64,000 bases of DNA, taken from Hydractinia symbiolongicarpus (taxonomy: Eukaryota; Cnidaria; Hydrozoa; Anthoathecata; Hydractiniidae). This document shows, piece by piece, positions 22,921 to 36,345 of the stretch. The stretch's first letter is position 1, and each line of letters begins with the position of its first letter. Made by a program: the position numbers and the translations under genes. Below the pieces are notes generated by a model. The model was not told the origin of the DNA, ran no database searches, and saw only the letters and a program-made list of their open reading frames with translations. The stretch lies in assembly GCF_029227915.1 (NCBI RefSeq), contig NC_079886.1, forward strand, positions 372,001 to 436,000, read 5' to 3'.

Positions 22921-23953
22921 AATCGCCGGCAAACGAAAACCCGCGATTTCCCGTAAATCCCGTACTCGGCCCGTATAGTCAAAAGTATACAAAGAAAGTA
23001 CCCAGGGAGTAAACTCATTTCCCGAACGATTTTTTAAATTATTTTTTCACCCTATAACGCATGAGACTTGTAGTTTTCAAAAATGTTTTCATTTTTGATG
23101 AGACGCTGAATAAAAGAAGTTTAATCGCCGGCAAACGAAAACCCGCGATTTTCTGTAAATCCCTGGCTTGGCCCCTATAGTCGAATGTATACAAAGAAAG
23201 TACCCTGTGAGTAAACTCATTTTCAGAACGATTTTTTAAATTATTTTTTCACCACTAAAACGCATGAGACTTGTAGTTTTCCAAAATGTTTTTATTCTTG
23301 ATGAGACTCTAAATAAAAGAAGTTTAATCGCCGGCAAACGAAAACCCGCGATTTCCCGTAAATCCCGGGCTTGGCCCGTATAGTTGAATGTATATAAAGA
23401 AAGTACCCTGTGAGTGAACTCATTTCCCGAACGATTTTTTAAATTATTTTTTCACCAATAAAACGCATGAGATTTGTAGTTTTCAAAAATGTTTTCATTT
23501 TTGATGAGACGCTGAATGAAAGAAGTTTGATCTCCGGCAAAAGAAAACCCGCGTTTTCCCGTAAATCCCGTACTCGGCCCGTATAGTCAAAAGTATACAA
23601 AAAAGTACCCAGGGAGTAAACTGATTTCCCGAATGATTTTTTAAATTATTTTTTCACCACTAAAACGCATGAGACTTGTAGTTTTCAAAAATGTTTTCAT
23701 TTTTGATGAGACGCTGAATAAAAGAAGTTTAATCGCCGGCAAACGAAAACCCGCGATTTCCCGTAAATCCCGTACTCGGCCCGTATAGTCAAAAGTATAC
23801 AAAGAAAGTACCCAGGGAGTAAACTCATTTCCCGAACGATTTTTAAATTATTTTTTCACCACTATAACGCATGAGACTTGTAGTTTTCAAAAATGTTTTC
23901 ATTTTTGATGAGACGCTAAATAAAAGAAGTTTAATCGCCGGCAAACGAAAACC
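22921..23953. repeat. 1,621-bp offset duplication, copy 2 (1,033 bp)
   Basis: This is the second copy of 21300-22332, with no difference seen. It continues into AACCTGCGATTTAACG, whereas the first continues into AACCCGCGTTTTCCC. The recombination points thus fall within the same 20 bp of two different monomer types. Confidence 0.9.
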
Positions 23954-26900
23954 TGCGATTTAACGTAAATCTCGTACTCGGCCCGTATAGTCGAATGTAT
24001 ATAAAGAAAGTACCCAGGGAGTAAACTCATTTCGCGAACGATTTTTTAAATTATTTTTCCACCACTAAAACGCATGAGACTTGTAGTTTTTATTTTTGAT
24101 GAGACGCTGAATAAAAGAAGTTTAATCGCCGCGATTTCCCGTAAATCCGGTACTCGGCCCGTATAGTCAAAAGTATACAAAGAAAGTACTCAGGGAGTAA
24201 ACTCATTTCCCGAACGATTTTTTAAATTATTTTTTCACCACTAAAACGCATGAGACTTGTAGTTTTCAAAAATGTTTTTATTTTTGATGAGACGCTAAAT
24301 AAAAGAAGTTTAATCGCCGGCAAACGAAAACCGACGATTTCCCGTAAATCCCGTACTCGGACCGTATAGTCAAAAGTATACAAAGAAAGTACCCAGGGAG
24401 TAAACTCATTTCCCGAACGATTTTTTAAATTATTTTTTCACCACTAAAACGCACGAGACTTGTAGTTTTCAAAAATGTTTTCATTTTTGATGAGACGCTA
24501 AATAAAAGAAGTTTAATCGCCGGCAAACGAAAACCCGCGATTTCCCGTAAATGTCGTACTCGGCCCGTATAGTCGAATGTATATAAAGAAAGTACCCAGG
24601 GAGTAAACACATTTCGCGAACGATTTTTTAAATTATTTTTCCACCACTAAAACGCATGAGACTTGTAGTTTTTAAAAATGTTTTTATTTTTGATGAGACG
24701 CTGAATAAAAGAAGTTTAATCGCCGCGATTTCCCGTAAATCCGGTACTCGCCCGTATAGTCAAAAGTATACAAAGAAAGTACTCAGGGAGTAAACTCATT
24801 TCCCGAACGATTTTTTAAATTATTTTTTCACCACTAAAACGCATGAGACTTGTAGTTTTTAAAAATGTTTTTATTTTTGATGAGACGCTAAATAAAAGAA
24901 GTTTAATCGCCGGCAAACGAAAACCGACGATTTCCCGTAAATCCCGTACTCGGACCGTATAGTCAAAAGTATACAAAGAAAGTACCCAGGGAGTAAATTC
25001 TTTTCCCGAACGATTTTTTAAATTATTTCTTCACCACTAAAACGCATGCGACTTGTAGTTTTCAAAAATAATCTCATTTTTGATGAGACGCTGAATAAAA
25101 AAAGTTTAATCGCCGGCAAACGAAAACCCGCGATTTCCTGTAAATCCCGTACTCGGCCCGTATAGTAAAAAGTACATAAAAAAAGTACCCAGGGAGTAAA
25201 CTGACTTCCCGAATGATTTTTTAAATTATTTTTTCACTACTAAAACGCATGAGACTTGTAGTTTTCAAAAAAAAATTTATTTTTGATAAGACGCTGAATA
25301 AAAGAAGTTTAATCGCTGGCAAACGAAAACCCGCGATTTCCGGTAAATCCCTGGCTTGGCCCCTATAGTCGAATGTATACAAAGAAAGTACCCTGTGAGT
25401 AAACTCATTTTTAGAACGTTTTTTTAAATTATTTTTTCACCACTAAAACGCATGAGACTTGTAGTTTTCCAAAATGTTTTCATTTTTGATAAGACGCTGA
25501 ATTTAAGAAGTTTAATCGCCGGCAAACGAAAACCCGCGATTTCCCGTAAATCCGATACTCGGCCCGTATAGTCAGAAGTATACAAAGAAAGTACTCAAGG
25601 AGTAAACTCATTTCCCGAACGATTTTTTAAATTATTTTTTCACCACTAAAACGCATGGGACTTGTAGTTTTCAAAAATGTTTTCATTTTTGATGAGACGC
25701 TAAATAAAGAAGTGTAATCGCCGGCAAACGAAAACCCGCGATTTCCTGTAAATACCTGGCTTGGCCCCTATAGTCGAATGTATACAAAGAAAGTACCCTG
25801 TGAGTAAACTCATTTTCAGAACGATTTTTTAAATTATTTTTTCACCACTAAAACGCATGAGACTTGTAGTTTTCCAAAATGTTTTCATTCTTGATGAGAC
25901 TCTAAATAAAAGAAGTTTAATCGCCGGCAAACGAAAACCCGTGATTTCCCGTAAATCCCGGGCTTGGCCCGTATAGTTGAATGTATATAAAGAAAGTACC
26001 CTGTGAGTGAACTCATTTCCCGAACGATTTTTTAAATTATTTTTTCACCATTAAAACGCATGAGATTTGTAGTTTTCAAAAATGTTTTCATTTTTGATGA
26101 GACGCTGAATGAAAGAAGTTTGATCTCCGGCAAACGAAAACCCGCGTTTTCCCGTAAATCCCGTACTCGGCCCGTATAGTCAAAAGTATACAAAAAAGTA
26201 CCCAGGGAGTAAACTGATTTCCCGAATGATTTTTTAAATTATTTTTTCACCACTAAAACGCATGAGACTTGTAGTTTTCAAAAATGTTTTCATTTTTGAT
26301 GAGACGCTGAATAAAAGAAGTTTAATCGCCGGCAAACGAAAACCCGCGATTTCCCGTAAATCCCGTACTCGGCCCGTATAGTCAAAAGTATACAAAGAAA
26401 GTACCCAGGGAGTAAACTCATTTCCCGAACGATTTTTAAATTATTTTTTCACCACTATAACGCATGAGACTTGTAGTTTTCAAAAATGTTTTCATTTTTG
26501 ATGAGACGCTAAATAAAAGAAGTTTAATCGCCGGCAAACGAAAACCTGCGATTTAACGTAAATCTCCTACTCGGCCCGTATAGTCGAATGTATATAAAGA
26601 AAGTACCCAGGGAGTAAACTCATTTCGCGAACGATTTTTTAAATTATTTTTCCACCACTAAAACGCATGAGACTTGTAGTTTTTAAAAATGTTTTTATTT
26701 TTGATGAGACGCTGAATAAAAAAAGTTTAATCGCCGCGATTTACCGTAAATCCGGTACTCGGCCCGTATAGTCAAAAGTATACAAAGAAAGTACTCGGGG
26801 AGTAAACTCATTTCCCGAACGATTTTTTAAATTATTTTTTCACCACTAAAACGCATGAGACTTGCAGTTTTCAAAAATGTTTTTATTTTTGATGAGACGC

Positions 26901-27050
26901 TAAATAAAAGAAGTTTAATCGCCGCCAAACGAAAACCGACGATTTCCCGTAAATCCCGTACTCGGACCGTATAGTCAAAAGTATACAAAGAAAGTACCCA
27001 GGGAGTAAACTCATTTCCCGAACGATTTTTTAAATTATTTTTTCACCACT
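23954..27050. repeat. A/C/D/F block, paralogue of 1-0.9 kb and 31.85-33.9 kb
   Basis: From about 24.13 kb the unit order repeats that of the window start. The part from about 24.98 kb to 27.05 kb recurs at about 31.85-33.9 kb with an offset of 6,862 bp, becoming 6,856 bp after a 6-bp loss at 32863. Shared marks are AAAATAATCTCA, ACATAAAAAAAG, a run of A before ATTTATTTTTG, GAACGTTTTTTTAAA, GAATTTAAGAAG and AGTCAGAAG. Local oddities are a unit shortened by about 13 bp near 24090 (GTAGTTTTTATTTTTG, loss of one hairpin arm) and TACTCGCCCG near 24747. Confidence 0.83.
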
Positions 27051-28473
27051 AAAACGCATGAGACTTGTAGTTTTCAAAAATATTCTCATTTTTGATGAGA
27101 CGCTGAATAAAAGAAGTTTAATCGCCGGCAAACGAAAACCCGCGTTTTCCCGTAAATCACGTACTCGGCCCGTATAGTCAAAAGTATACAAAAAAAGTAC
27201 CCAGGGAGTAAACTGATTTCCCGAATGATTTTTTAAATTATTTTTTCACCACTAAAACGCATGAGACTTGTAGTTTTCAAAAATGTTTTCATTTTTGATG
27301 AGACGCTGAATAAAAGAAGTTCAATCACCGGCAAACGAAAACCCGCGATTTCCTGTAAATCCCGGGCTTGGCCCCTATAGTCGAATGTATACAAAGAAAG
27401 TACCCTGTGAGTAAACTCATTTTCAGAACGATTTTTCAAATTATTTTTTCAGCACTAAAACGCATGAGACTTGTAGTTTTCAAAAATGTTTTCATTTTTG
27501 ATGAGACGCTGAATAAAAGAAGTTTAATCGCCGGCAAACAAAAACCCGCGATTTCCTGTAAATCCCGGGCTTGGCCCCTATAGTCGAATGTATACAAAGA
27601 AAGTACCCTGTGAGTAAACTCATTTTCAGAACGATTTTTCAAATTATTTTTTCACCACTAAAACGCATGAGACTTGTAGTTTTCAAAAATGTTTTCATTT
27701 TTGATGAGACGCTAAATAAAAGAAGTTTAATCGCCGGCAAACGAAAACCCGCGATTTCCCGTAAATCCCGTACTCGGCCCGTATAGTCAAAAGTATACAA
27801 AGAAAGTACCCAGGGAGTAAACTCATTTCCCGAACGATTTTTTAAATTATTTTTTCACCACTATAACGCATGACACTTGTAGTTTTCAAAAATGTTTTCA
27901 TTTTTGATGAGACGCTAAATAAAAGAAGTTTAATCGCCGGCAAACGAAAACCCGCGATTTCCCGTAAATCCCGTACTCGGCCCGTATAGTCGAATGAATA
28001 TAAAGAAAGTACCCAGGGAGTAAACTCATTTCCCGAACGATTTTTTAAATTACTTTTCCACCACTAAAACGCATGAGACTTGTAGTTTTCAAAAATGTTT
28101 TTATTTTTGATAAGACGCTGAATAAAAGAAGTTTAATCGCCGGCAAACGAAAACCCGCGTTTTCCCGTAAATCCCGTACTCGGCCCGTATAGTCAAAAGT
28201 ATACAAAAAAAGTACCCAGGGAGTAAACTGATTTCCCGAATGATTTTTTAAATTATTTTTTCACCACTAAAACGCATGAGACTTGTAGTTTTCAAAAATG
28301 TTTTCATTTTTGATGAGACGCTGAATAAAAGAAGTTCAATCGCCGGCAAACGAAAACCCGCGATTTCCTGTAAATCCCGGGCTTGGCCCCTATAGTCGAA
28401 TGTATACAAAGAAAGTACCCTGTGAGTAAACTCATTTTCAGAACGATTTTTCAAATTATTTTTTCACCACTAA
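27051..28473. repeat. Satellite block with two B triplets
   Basis: About seven units. The part at 27.05-27.8 kb matches 19.8-20.6 kb at an offset of about 7,239 bp, including the GTTCAATCACCGG unit. The part at about 28.0-28.8 kb matches 22.3-22.98 kb at 5,823 bp. One type B unit near 27450 has TTTTTCAGCACTAAAAC in place of TTTTTCACCACTAAAAC. Confidence 0.82.
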
Positions 28474-30868
28474 AACGCATGAGACTTGTAGTTTTCAAAA
28501 ATGTTTTCATTTTTGATGAGACGCTGAATAAAAGAAGTTTAATCGCCGGCAAACGAAAACCCGCGATTTCCTGTAAATCCCGGGCTTGGCCCCTATAGTC
28601 GAATGTATACAAAGAAAGTACCCTGTGAGTAAACTCATTTTCAGAACGATTTTTCAAATTATTTTTTCACCACTAAAACGCATGAGACTTGTAGTTTTCA
28701 AAAATGTTTTCATTTTTGATGAGACGCTAAATAAAAGAAGTTTAATCGCCGGCAAACGAAAACCCGCGATTTCCCGTAAATCCCGTACTCGGCCCGTATA
28801 GTCAAAAGTATACAAAGAAAGTACCCAGGGTGTAAACTCATTTCCCGAACGATTTTTTAAATTATTTTTTCACCCTATAACGCATGAGACTTGTAGTTTT
28901 CAAAAATGTTTTCATTTTTGATGAGACGCTGAATAAAAGAAGTTTAATCGCCGGCAAACGAAAACCCGCGATTTCCTGTAAATCCCTGGCTTGGCCCCTA
29001 TAGTCGAATGTATACAAAGAAAGTACCCTGTGAGTAAACTCATTTTCAGAACGATTTTTTAAATTATTTTTTCACCACTAAAACGCATGAGACTTGTAGT
29101 TTTCCAAAATGTTTTTATTCTTGATGAGATTCTAAATAAAAGAAGTTTAATCGCCGGCAAACGAAAACCCGCGATTTCCCGTAAATCCCGGGCTTGGCCC
29201 GTATAGTTGAATGTATATAAAGAAAGTACCCTGTGAGTGAACTCATTTCCCGAACGATTTTTTAAATTATTTTTTCACCAATAAAACGCATGAGATTTGT
29301 AGTTTTCAAAAATGTTTTCATTTTTGATGAGACGCTGAATGAAAGAAGTTTGATCTCCGGCAAAAGAAAACCCGCGTTTTCCCGTAAATCCCGTACTCGG
29401 CCCGTATAGTCAAAAGTATACAAAAAAGTACCCAGGGAGTAAACTGATTTCCCGAATGATTTTTTCAATTATTTTTTCACCACTAAAACGCATGAGACTT
29501 GTAGTTTTCAAAAATGTTTTCATTTTTGATGAGACGCTGAATAAAAGAAGTTTAATCGCCGGCAAACGAAAACCCGCGATTTCCCGTAAATCCCGTACTC
29601 GGCCCGTATAGTCAAAAGTATACAAAGAAAGTACCCAGGGAGTAAACTCATTTCCCGAACGATTTTTAAATTATTTTTTCACCACTATAACGCATGAGAC
29701 TTGTAGTTTTCAAAAATGTTTTCATTTTTGATGAGACGCTGAATAAAAGAAGTTTAATCGCCGGCAAACGAAAACCCGCGATTTCCTGTAAATCCCGGGC
29801 TTGGCCCCTATAGTCGAATGTATACAAAGAAAGTACCCTGTGAGTAAACTCATTTTCAGAACGATTTTTCAAATTATTTTTTCACCACTAAAACGCATGA
29901 GACTTGTAGTTTTCAAAAATGTTTTCATTTTTGATGAGACGCTAAATAAAAGAAGTTTAATCGCCGGCAAACGAAAACCCGCGATTTCCCGTAAATCCCG
30001 TACTCGGCCCGTATAGTCAAAAGTATACAAAGAAAGTACCCAGGGTGTAAACTCATTTCCCGAACGATTTTTTAAATTATTTTTTCACCCTATAACGCAT
30101 GAGACTTGTAGTTTTCAAAAATGTTTTCATTTTTGATGAGACGCTGAATAAAAGAAGTTTAATCGCCGGCAAACGAAAACCCGCGATTTCCTGTAAATCC
30201 CTGGCTTGGCCCCTATAGTCGAATGTATACAAAGAAAGTACCCTGTGAGTAAACTCATTTTCAGAACGATTTTTTAAATTATTTTTTCACCACTAAAACG
30301 CATGAGACTTGTAGTTTTCCAAAATGTTTTTATTCTTGATGAGATTCTAAATAAAAGAAGTTTAATCGCCGGCAAACGAAAACCCGCGATTTCCCGTAAA
30401 TCCCGGGCTTGGCCCGTATAGTTGAATGTATATAAAGAAAGTACCCTGTGAGTGAACTCATTTCCCGAACGATTTTTTAAATTATTTTTTCACCAATAAA
30501 ACGCATGAGATTTGTAGTTTTCAAAAATGTTTTCATTTTTGATGAGACGCTGAATGAAAGAAGTTTGATCTCCGGCAAAAGAAAACCCGCGTTTTCCCGT
30601 AAATCCCGTACTCGGCCCGTATAGTCAAAAGTATACAAAAAAGTACCCAGGGAGTAAACTGATTTCCCGAATGATTTTTTAAATTATTTTTTCACCACTA
30701 AAACGCATGAGACTTGTAGTTTTCAAAAATGTTTTCATTTTTGATGAGACGCTGAATAAAAGAAGTTTAATCGCCGGCAAACGAAAACCCGCGATTTCCC
30801 GTAAATCCCGTACTCGGCCCGTATAGTCAAAAGTATACAAAGAAAGTACCCAGGGAGTAAACTCATTT
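28474..30868. repeat. 1,215-bp six-monomer tandem duplication
   Basis: The bases 28474-29653 (1,180 bp) match 29689-30868 at an offset of 1,215 bp. One difference was seen: TTTTTTCAATT near 29466 against TTTTTTAAATT near 30681. Limits are A28473 against T29688 and C29654 against G30869. Shared private marks are CAGGGTGTAAACTC (28827 and 30042), TGAGATTCTAAATAAAAG and GGCAAAAGAAAAC. The unit contains B, A, A with CACCCTATAACGC, CCCTGG-type, C and GAATGAAAG units. Confidence 0.9.
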
Positions 30869-31849
30869 CGCGAACGATTTTTTAAATTATTTTTCCACCA
30901 CTATAACGCATGAGACTTGTAGTTTTCAAAAATGTTTTCATTTTTGATGAGACGCTAAATAAAAGAAGTTTAATCGCCGGCAAACGAAAACCTGCGATTT
31001 AACGTAAATCTCGTACTCGGCCCGTATAGTCGAATGTATATAAAGAAAGTACCCAGGGAGTAAACTCATTTCGCGAACGATTTTTTAAATTATTTTTCCA
31101 CCACTAAAACGCATGAGACTTGTAGTTTTTAAAAATGTTTTCATTTTTGATGAGACGCTGAATAAAAGAAGTTTAATCGCCGGCAAACGAAAACCCGCGA
31201 TTTCCCGTAAATCCCGTACTCGGCCCGTATAGTCAAAAGTATACAAAGAAAGTACCCAGGGAGTAAACTCATTTCCCGAACGATTTTTAAATTATTTTTT
31301 CACCACTATAACGCATGAGACTTGTAGTTTTCAAAAATGTTTTCATTTTTGATGAGACGCTAAATAAAAGAAGTTTAATCGCCGGCAAACGAAAACCTGC
31401 GATTTAACGTAAATCTCGTACTCGGCCCGTATAGTCGAATGTATATAAAGAAAGTACCCAGGGAGTAAACTCATTTCGCGAACGATTTTTTAAATTATTT
31501 TTCCACCACTAAAACGCATGAGACTTGTAGTTTTTAAAAATGTTTTTATTTTTGATGAGACGCTGAATAAAAGAAGTTTAATCGCCGCGATTTCCCGTAA
31601 ATCCGGTACTCGCCCGTATAGTCAAAAGTATACAAAGAAAGTACCCAGGGAGTAAACTCATTTCCCGAACGATTTTTTAAATTATTTTTTCACCACTAAA
31701 ACGCACGAGACTTGTAGTTTTCAAAAATGTTTTCATTTTTGATGAGACGCTAAATAAAAGAAGTTTAATCGCCGGCAAACGAAAACCCGCGATTTCCAGT
31801 AAATCTCGTACTCGGCTCGTATAGTCGAATGTATATAAAGAAAGTACCC
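30869..31849. repeat. Type D-rich block with a 405-bp dimer repeat
   Basis: A pair of units beginning AACCTGCGATTTAACG near 30989 recurs near 31394 (offset 405 bp). A CGCGAACG variant of CCCGAACG marks several of these units. A short type D join lies at 31587. The unit near 31700 has AACGCACGAG, shared with 24449. No other content. Confidence 0.83.
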
Positions 31850-33900
31850 AGGGAGTAAATTCTTTTCCCGAACGATTTTTTAAATTATTTCTTCACCACT
31901 AAAACGCATGCGACTTGTAGTTTTCAAAAATAATCTCATTTTTGGTGAGACGCTGAATAAAAAAAGTTTAATCGCCGGCAAACGAAAACCCGCGATTTCC
32001 CGTAAATCCCGTACTCGGCCCGTATAGTAAAAAGTACATAAAAAAAGTACCCAGGGAGTAAACTGACTTCCCGAATGATTTTTTAAATTATTTTTTCACT
32101 ACTAAAACGCATGAGACTTGTAGTTTTCAAAAAAAATTTTATTTTTGATAAGACGCAGAATAAAAGAAGTTTAATCGCTGGCAAACGAAAACCCGCGATT
32201 TCCGGTAAATCCTTGGCTTGGCCCCTATAGTCGAATGTATACAAAGAAAGTACCCTGTGAGTAAACTCATTTTTAGAACGTTTTTTTAAATTATTTTTTC
32301 ACCATTAAAACGCATGAGACTTGTAGTTTTCCAAAATGTTTTCATTTTTGATAAGACGCTGAATTTAAGAAGTTTAATCGCCGGCAAACGAAAACCCGCG
32401 ATTTCCCGTAAATCCGATACTCGGCCCGTATAGTCAGAAGTATACAAAGAAAGTACTCAAGGAGTAAACTCATTTCCCGAACGATTTTTTAAATTATTTT
32501 TTCACCACTAAAACGCATGAGACTTGTAGTTTTCAAAAATGTTTTCATTTTTGATGAGACGCTAAATAAAGAAGTGTAATCGCCGGCAAACGAAAACCCG
32601 CGATTTCCTGTAAATCCCTGGCTTGGCCCCTATAGTCGAATGTATACAAAGAAAGTACCCTGTGAGTAAACTCATTTTCAGAACGATTTTTTAAATTATT
32701 TTTTCACCACTAAAACGCATGAGACTTGTAGTTTTCCAAAATGTTTTCATTCTTGATGAGACTCTAAATAAAAGAAGTTTAATCGCCGGCAAACGAAAAC
32801 CCGTGATTTCCCGTAAATCCCGGGCTTGGCCCGTATAGTTGAATGTATATAAAGAAAGTACCCTACCCTCATTTCCCGAACGATTTTTTAAATTATTTTT
32901 TCACCATTAAAACGCATGAGATTTGTAGTTTTCAAAAATGTTTTCATTTTTGATGAGACGCTGAATGAAAGAAGTTTGATCTCCGGCAAACGAAAACCCG
33001 CGTTTTCCCGTAAATCCCGTACTCGGCCCGTATAGTCAAAAGTATACAAAAAAGTACCCAGGGAGTAAACTGATTTCCCGAATGATTTTTTAAATTATTT
33101 TTTCACCACTAAAACGCATGAGACTTGTAGTTTTCAAAAATGTTTTCATTTTTGATGAGACGCTGAATAAAAGAAGTTTAATCGCCGGCAAACGAAAACC
33201 CGCGATTTCCCGTAAATCCCGTACTCGGCCCGTATAGTCAAAAGTATACAAAGAAAGTACCCAGGGAGTAAACTCATTTCCCGAACGATTTTTAAATTAT
33301 TTTTTTTTACCACTATAACGCATGAGACTTGTAGTTTTCAAAAATGTTTTCATTTTTGATGAGACGCTAAATAAAAGAAGTTTAATCGCCGGCAAACGAA
33401 AACCTGCGATTTAACGTAAATCTCGTACTCGGCCCGTATAGTCGAATGTATATAAAGAAAGTACCCAGGGAGTAAACTCATTTCGCGAACGATTTTTTAA
33501 ATTATTTTTCCACCACTAAAACGCATGAGACTTGTAGTTTTTAAAAATGTTTTTATTTTTGATGAGACGCTGAATAAAAAAAGTTTAATCGCCGCGATTT
33601 CCCGTAAATCCGGTACTCGGCCCGTATAGTCAAAAGTATACAAAGAAAGTACTCGGAGAGTAAACTCATTTCCCGAACGATTTTTTAAATTATTTTTTCA
33701 CCACTAAAACGCATGAGACTTGCAGTTTTCAAAAATGTTTTTATTTTTGATGAGACGCTAAATAAAAGAAGTTTAATCGCCGCCAAACGAAAACCGACGA
33801 TTTCCCGTAAATCCCGTACTCGGACCGTATAGTCAAAAGTATACAAAGAAAGTACCCAGGGAGTAAACTCATTTCCCGAACGATTTTTTAAATTATTTTT
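31850..33900. repeat. Displaced copy of 24.98-27.05 kb
   Basis: About ten monomers match 24.98-27.05 kb in order. Differences include TTTTTGGTGAGACGC near 31944, AGACGCAGAATAAAAG near 32152, CACCATTAAAAC near 32303 and TTTTTTTTTACCAC near 33305. At 32863 the type C unit reads ACCCTACCCTCATTT where its paralogue near 26002 has ACCCTGTGAGTGAACTCATTT, a 6-bp loss with a changed join. Confidence 0.85.
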
Positions 33901-35440
33901 TCACCACTAAAACGCATGAGACTTGTAGTTTTCAAAAATGTTTTCATTTTTGATGAGACGCTAAATAAAAGAAGTTTAATCGCCGGCAAACGAAAACCCG
34001 CGATTTCCCGTAAATCCCGGACTCGGCCCGTATAGTCAAAAGTATACAAAGAAAGTACCCAGGGAGTAAATTCTTTTCCCGAACGATTTTTTAAATTATT
34101 TCTTCACCACTAAAACGCATGCGACTTGTAGTTTTCAAAAATAATCTCATTTTTGATGAGACGCTGAATAAAAAAAGTTTAATCGCCGGCAAACGAAAAC
34201 CCGCGATTTCCCGTAAATCCCGTACTCGGCCCGTATAGTCAAAAGTACATAAAAAAAGTACCCAGGGAGTAAACTGACTTCCCGAATGATTTTTTAAATT
34301 ATTTTTTCACTACTAAAACGCATGAGACTTGTTGTTTTCCAAAAAAATTTTATTTTTGATAAGACGCTGAATAAAAGAAGTTTAATCGCTGGCAAACGAA
34401 AACCTGCGATTTCCGGTAAATCCCTGGCTTGGCCCCTATAGTCGAATGTATACAAAGAAAGTACCCTGTGAGTAAACTCATTTTTAGAACGTTTTTTTAA
34501 ATTATTTTTTCACGACTAAAACGCATGAGACTTGTAGTTTTCCAAAATGTTTTCATTTTTGATAAGACGCTGAATTTAAGAAGTTTAATCGCCGGCAAAC
34601 GAATACCCGCGATTTCCCGTAAATCCGATACTCGGCCCGTATAGTCAGAAGTATACAAAGAAAGTACTCAAGGAGTAAACTCATTTCCCGAACGATTTTT
34701 TAAATTATTTTTTCACCACTAAAACGCATGAGACTTGTAGTTTTCCAAAATGTTTTCATTTTGATGAGACTCTAAATAAAAGAAGTTTAATCGCCGGCAA
34801 ACGAAAACCCGCGATTTCCCGTAAATCCCGGGCTTGGCCCGTATAGTCGAATGTATATAAAGAAAGTACCCTGTGAGTGAACTCATTTGCCGAACGATTT
34901 TTTAAATTATTTTTTCACCATTAAAACGCATGAGATTTGTAGTTTTCAAAAATGTTTTCATTTTTGATGAGACGCTAAATAAAAGAAGTTTAATCGCCGG
35001 CGAACGAAAACCCGCGATTTCCCGTAAATCCCGTACTCGGCCCGTATAGTCGAATGTATATAAAGAAAGTACCCAGGGAGTAAACTCATTTACCGAACGA
35101 TTTTTTAAATTATTTTTCCACCACTAAAACGCATGAGACTTGTAGTTTTCAAAAATGTTTTTATTTTTGATAAGACGCTGAATAAAAGAAGTTTAATCGC
35201 CGCGATTTCTTGTAAATCCGGTACTCGGCCCGTATAGTCAAAAGTATACAAAGAAAGTACTCAAGGAGTAAACTCATTTCCCGAACGATTTTTTAAATTA
35301 TTTTTTCACCACTAAAACGCATGAGACTTGTAGTTTTCAAAAATGTTTTTATTTTTGACGAAACGCTAAATGAAAGAAGTTTGATCTCCGGCAAACGAAA
35401 AGCCGGGATTTCCTGTAAATCCCGAACTTGGCCCGTATAA
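33901..35440. repeat. Transition block before the type E domain
   Basis: About seven and a half units. The part to about 34.75 kb repeats, for a third time, the A, TTCTTTTCCCG, F, GAACGTTTTTTTAAA, AGTCAGAAG order also seen at 25.0-25.7 kb and 31.85-32.55 kb (offset 2,211 bp from the latter). The CATTTTGATGAGACTC unit near 34760 is 1 bp shorter in the hairpin arm. A short type D unit ends at 35202. The last unit has GACGAAACGC and GAAAAGCCGGG and leads directly into the first type E monomer. Confidence 0.83.
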
Positions 35441-36345
35441 TCGAATGTATAAAAGAAAGTACCCAGGGAGTAAACTGATTTCCCGAACGATTTCTCAAAT
35501 TATGTTTTCACCACCAAAAAGCATGAGACTTGTAGTTTTCAAAAATGTTTTCATTTTTGATGAGACGCTGAATAAGAGAAGTTTAATCGCCGGCAAACGA
35601 AAACCCGCGATTTCCTGTAAATCCCGGACTTGGCCCGTATAGTCGAATGTATAAAAGAAAGTACCCAAGGAGTAAACTCATTTCCCGTACGATTTTGTAA
35701 ATTATTTTTTAATCACTAAAACGGATGAGACTTGTAGTTTTTAAAAATATTTTCATTTTTGATGAGACGCTGAATAAAAGAAGTTTAATCGCCGGCAAAC
35801 GAAAACCCGCGATTTCCTGCAAATCCCTGGCTTGGCCCATATAGTCGAATGTATACAAAGAAAGTACCCTGTGAGTAAACTCATTTTCAGAACGATTTTT
35901 TAAATTATTTTTTCACCACTAAACCGCATGAGACTTGTAGTTTTCCAAAATGTTTTCATTCTTGATGAGACTCTAAATAAAAGAAGTTTAATGGCCGGCA
36001 AACGAAAACCCGCGATTTCCCGTAAATCCCTGGCTTGGCCCGTATAGTTGAATGTATATAAAGAAAGTACCCTGTGAGTGAACTCATTTCCCGAACGATT
36101 TTTTAAATTATTTTTTCACCATTAAAACGCATGAGATTTGTAGTTTTCAAAAATGTTTTCATTTTTGATGAGACGCTGAATGAAAGAAGTTTGATCTCCG
36201 GCAAACGAAAACCGGCGTTTTCCCGTAAATCCCGAACTCGGCCCGTATAGTCAAAAGTATACAAAAAAGGTACCCAGGGAGTAAACTGATTTCCCGAATG
36301 ATTTTTTAAAATACTTTTTCACCACTAAAACGCATGAGACTTAAA

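Noticed and set aside
35445-35642. 65-codon plus-strand frames beginning ATGTATAAAAG in type E units
   Set aside because: These do have an ATG, and they recur 12 times with few changes, but the frame exists because of the 1-bp loss that defines type E. The same bases are equally conserved in other types where the frame is broken. No protein family is recognised.
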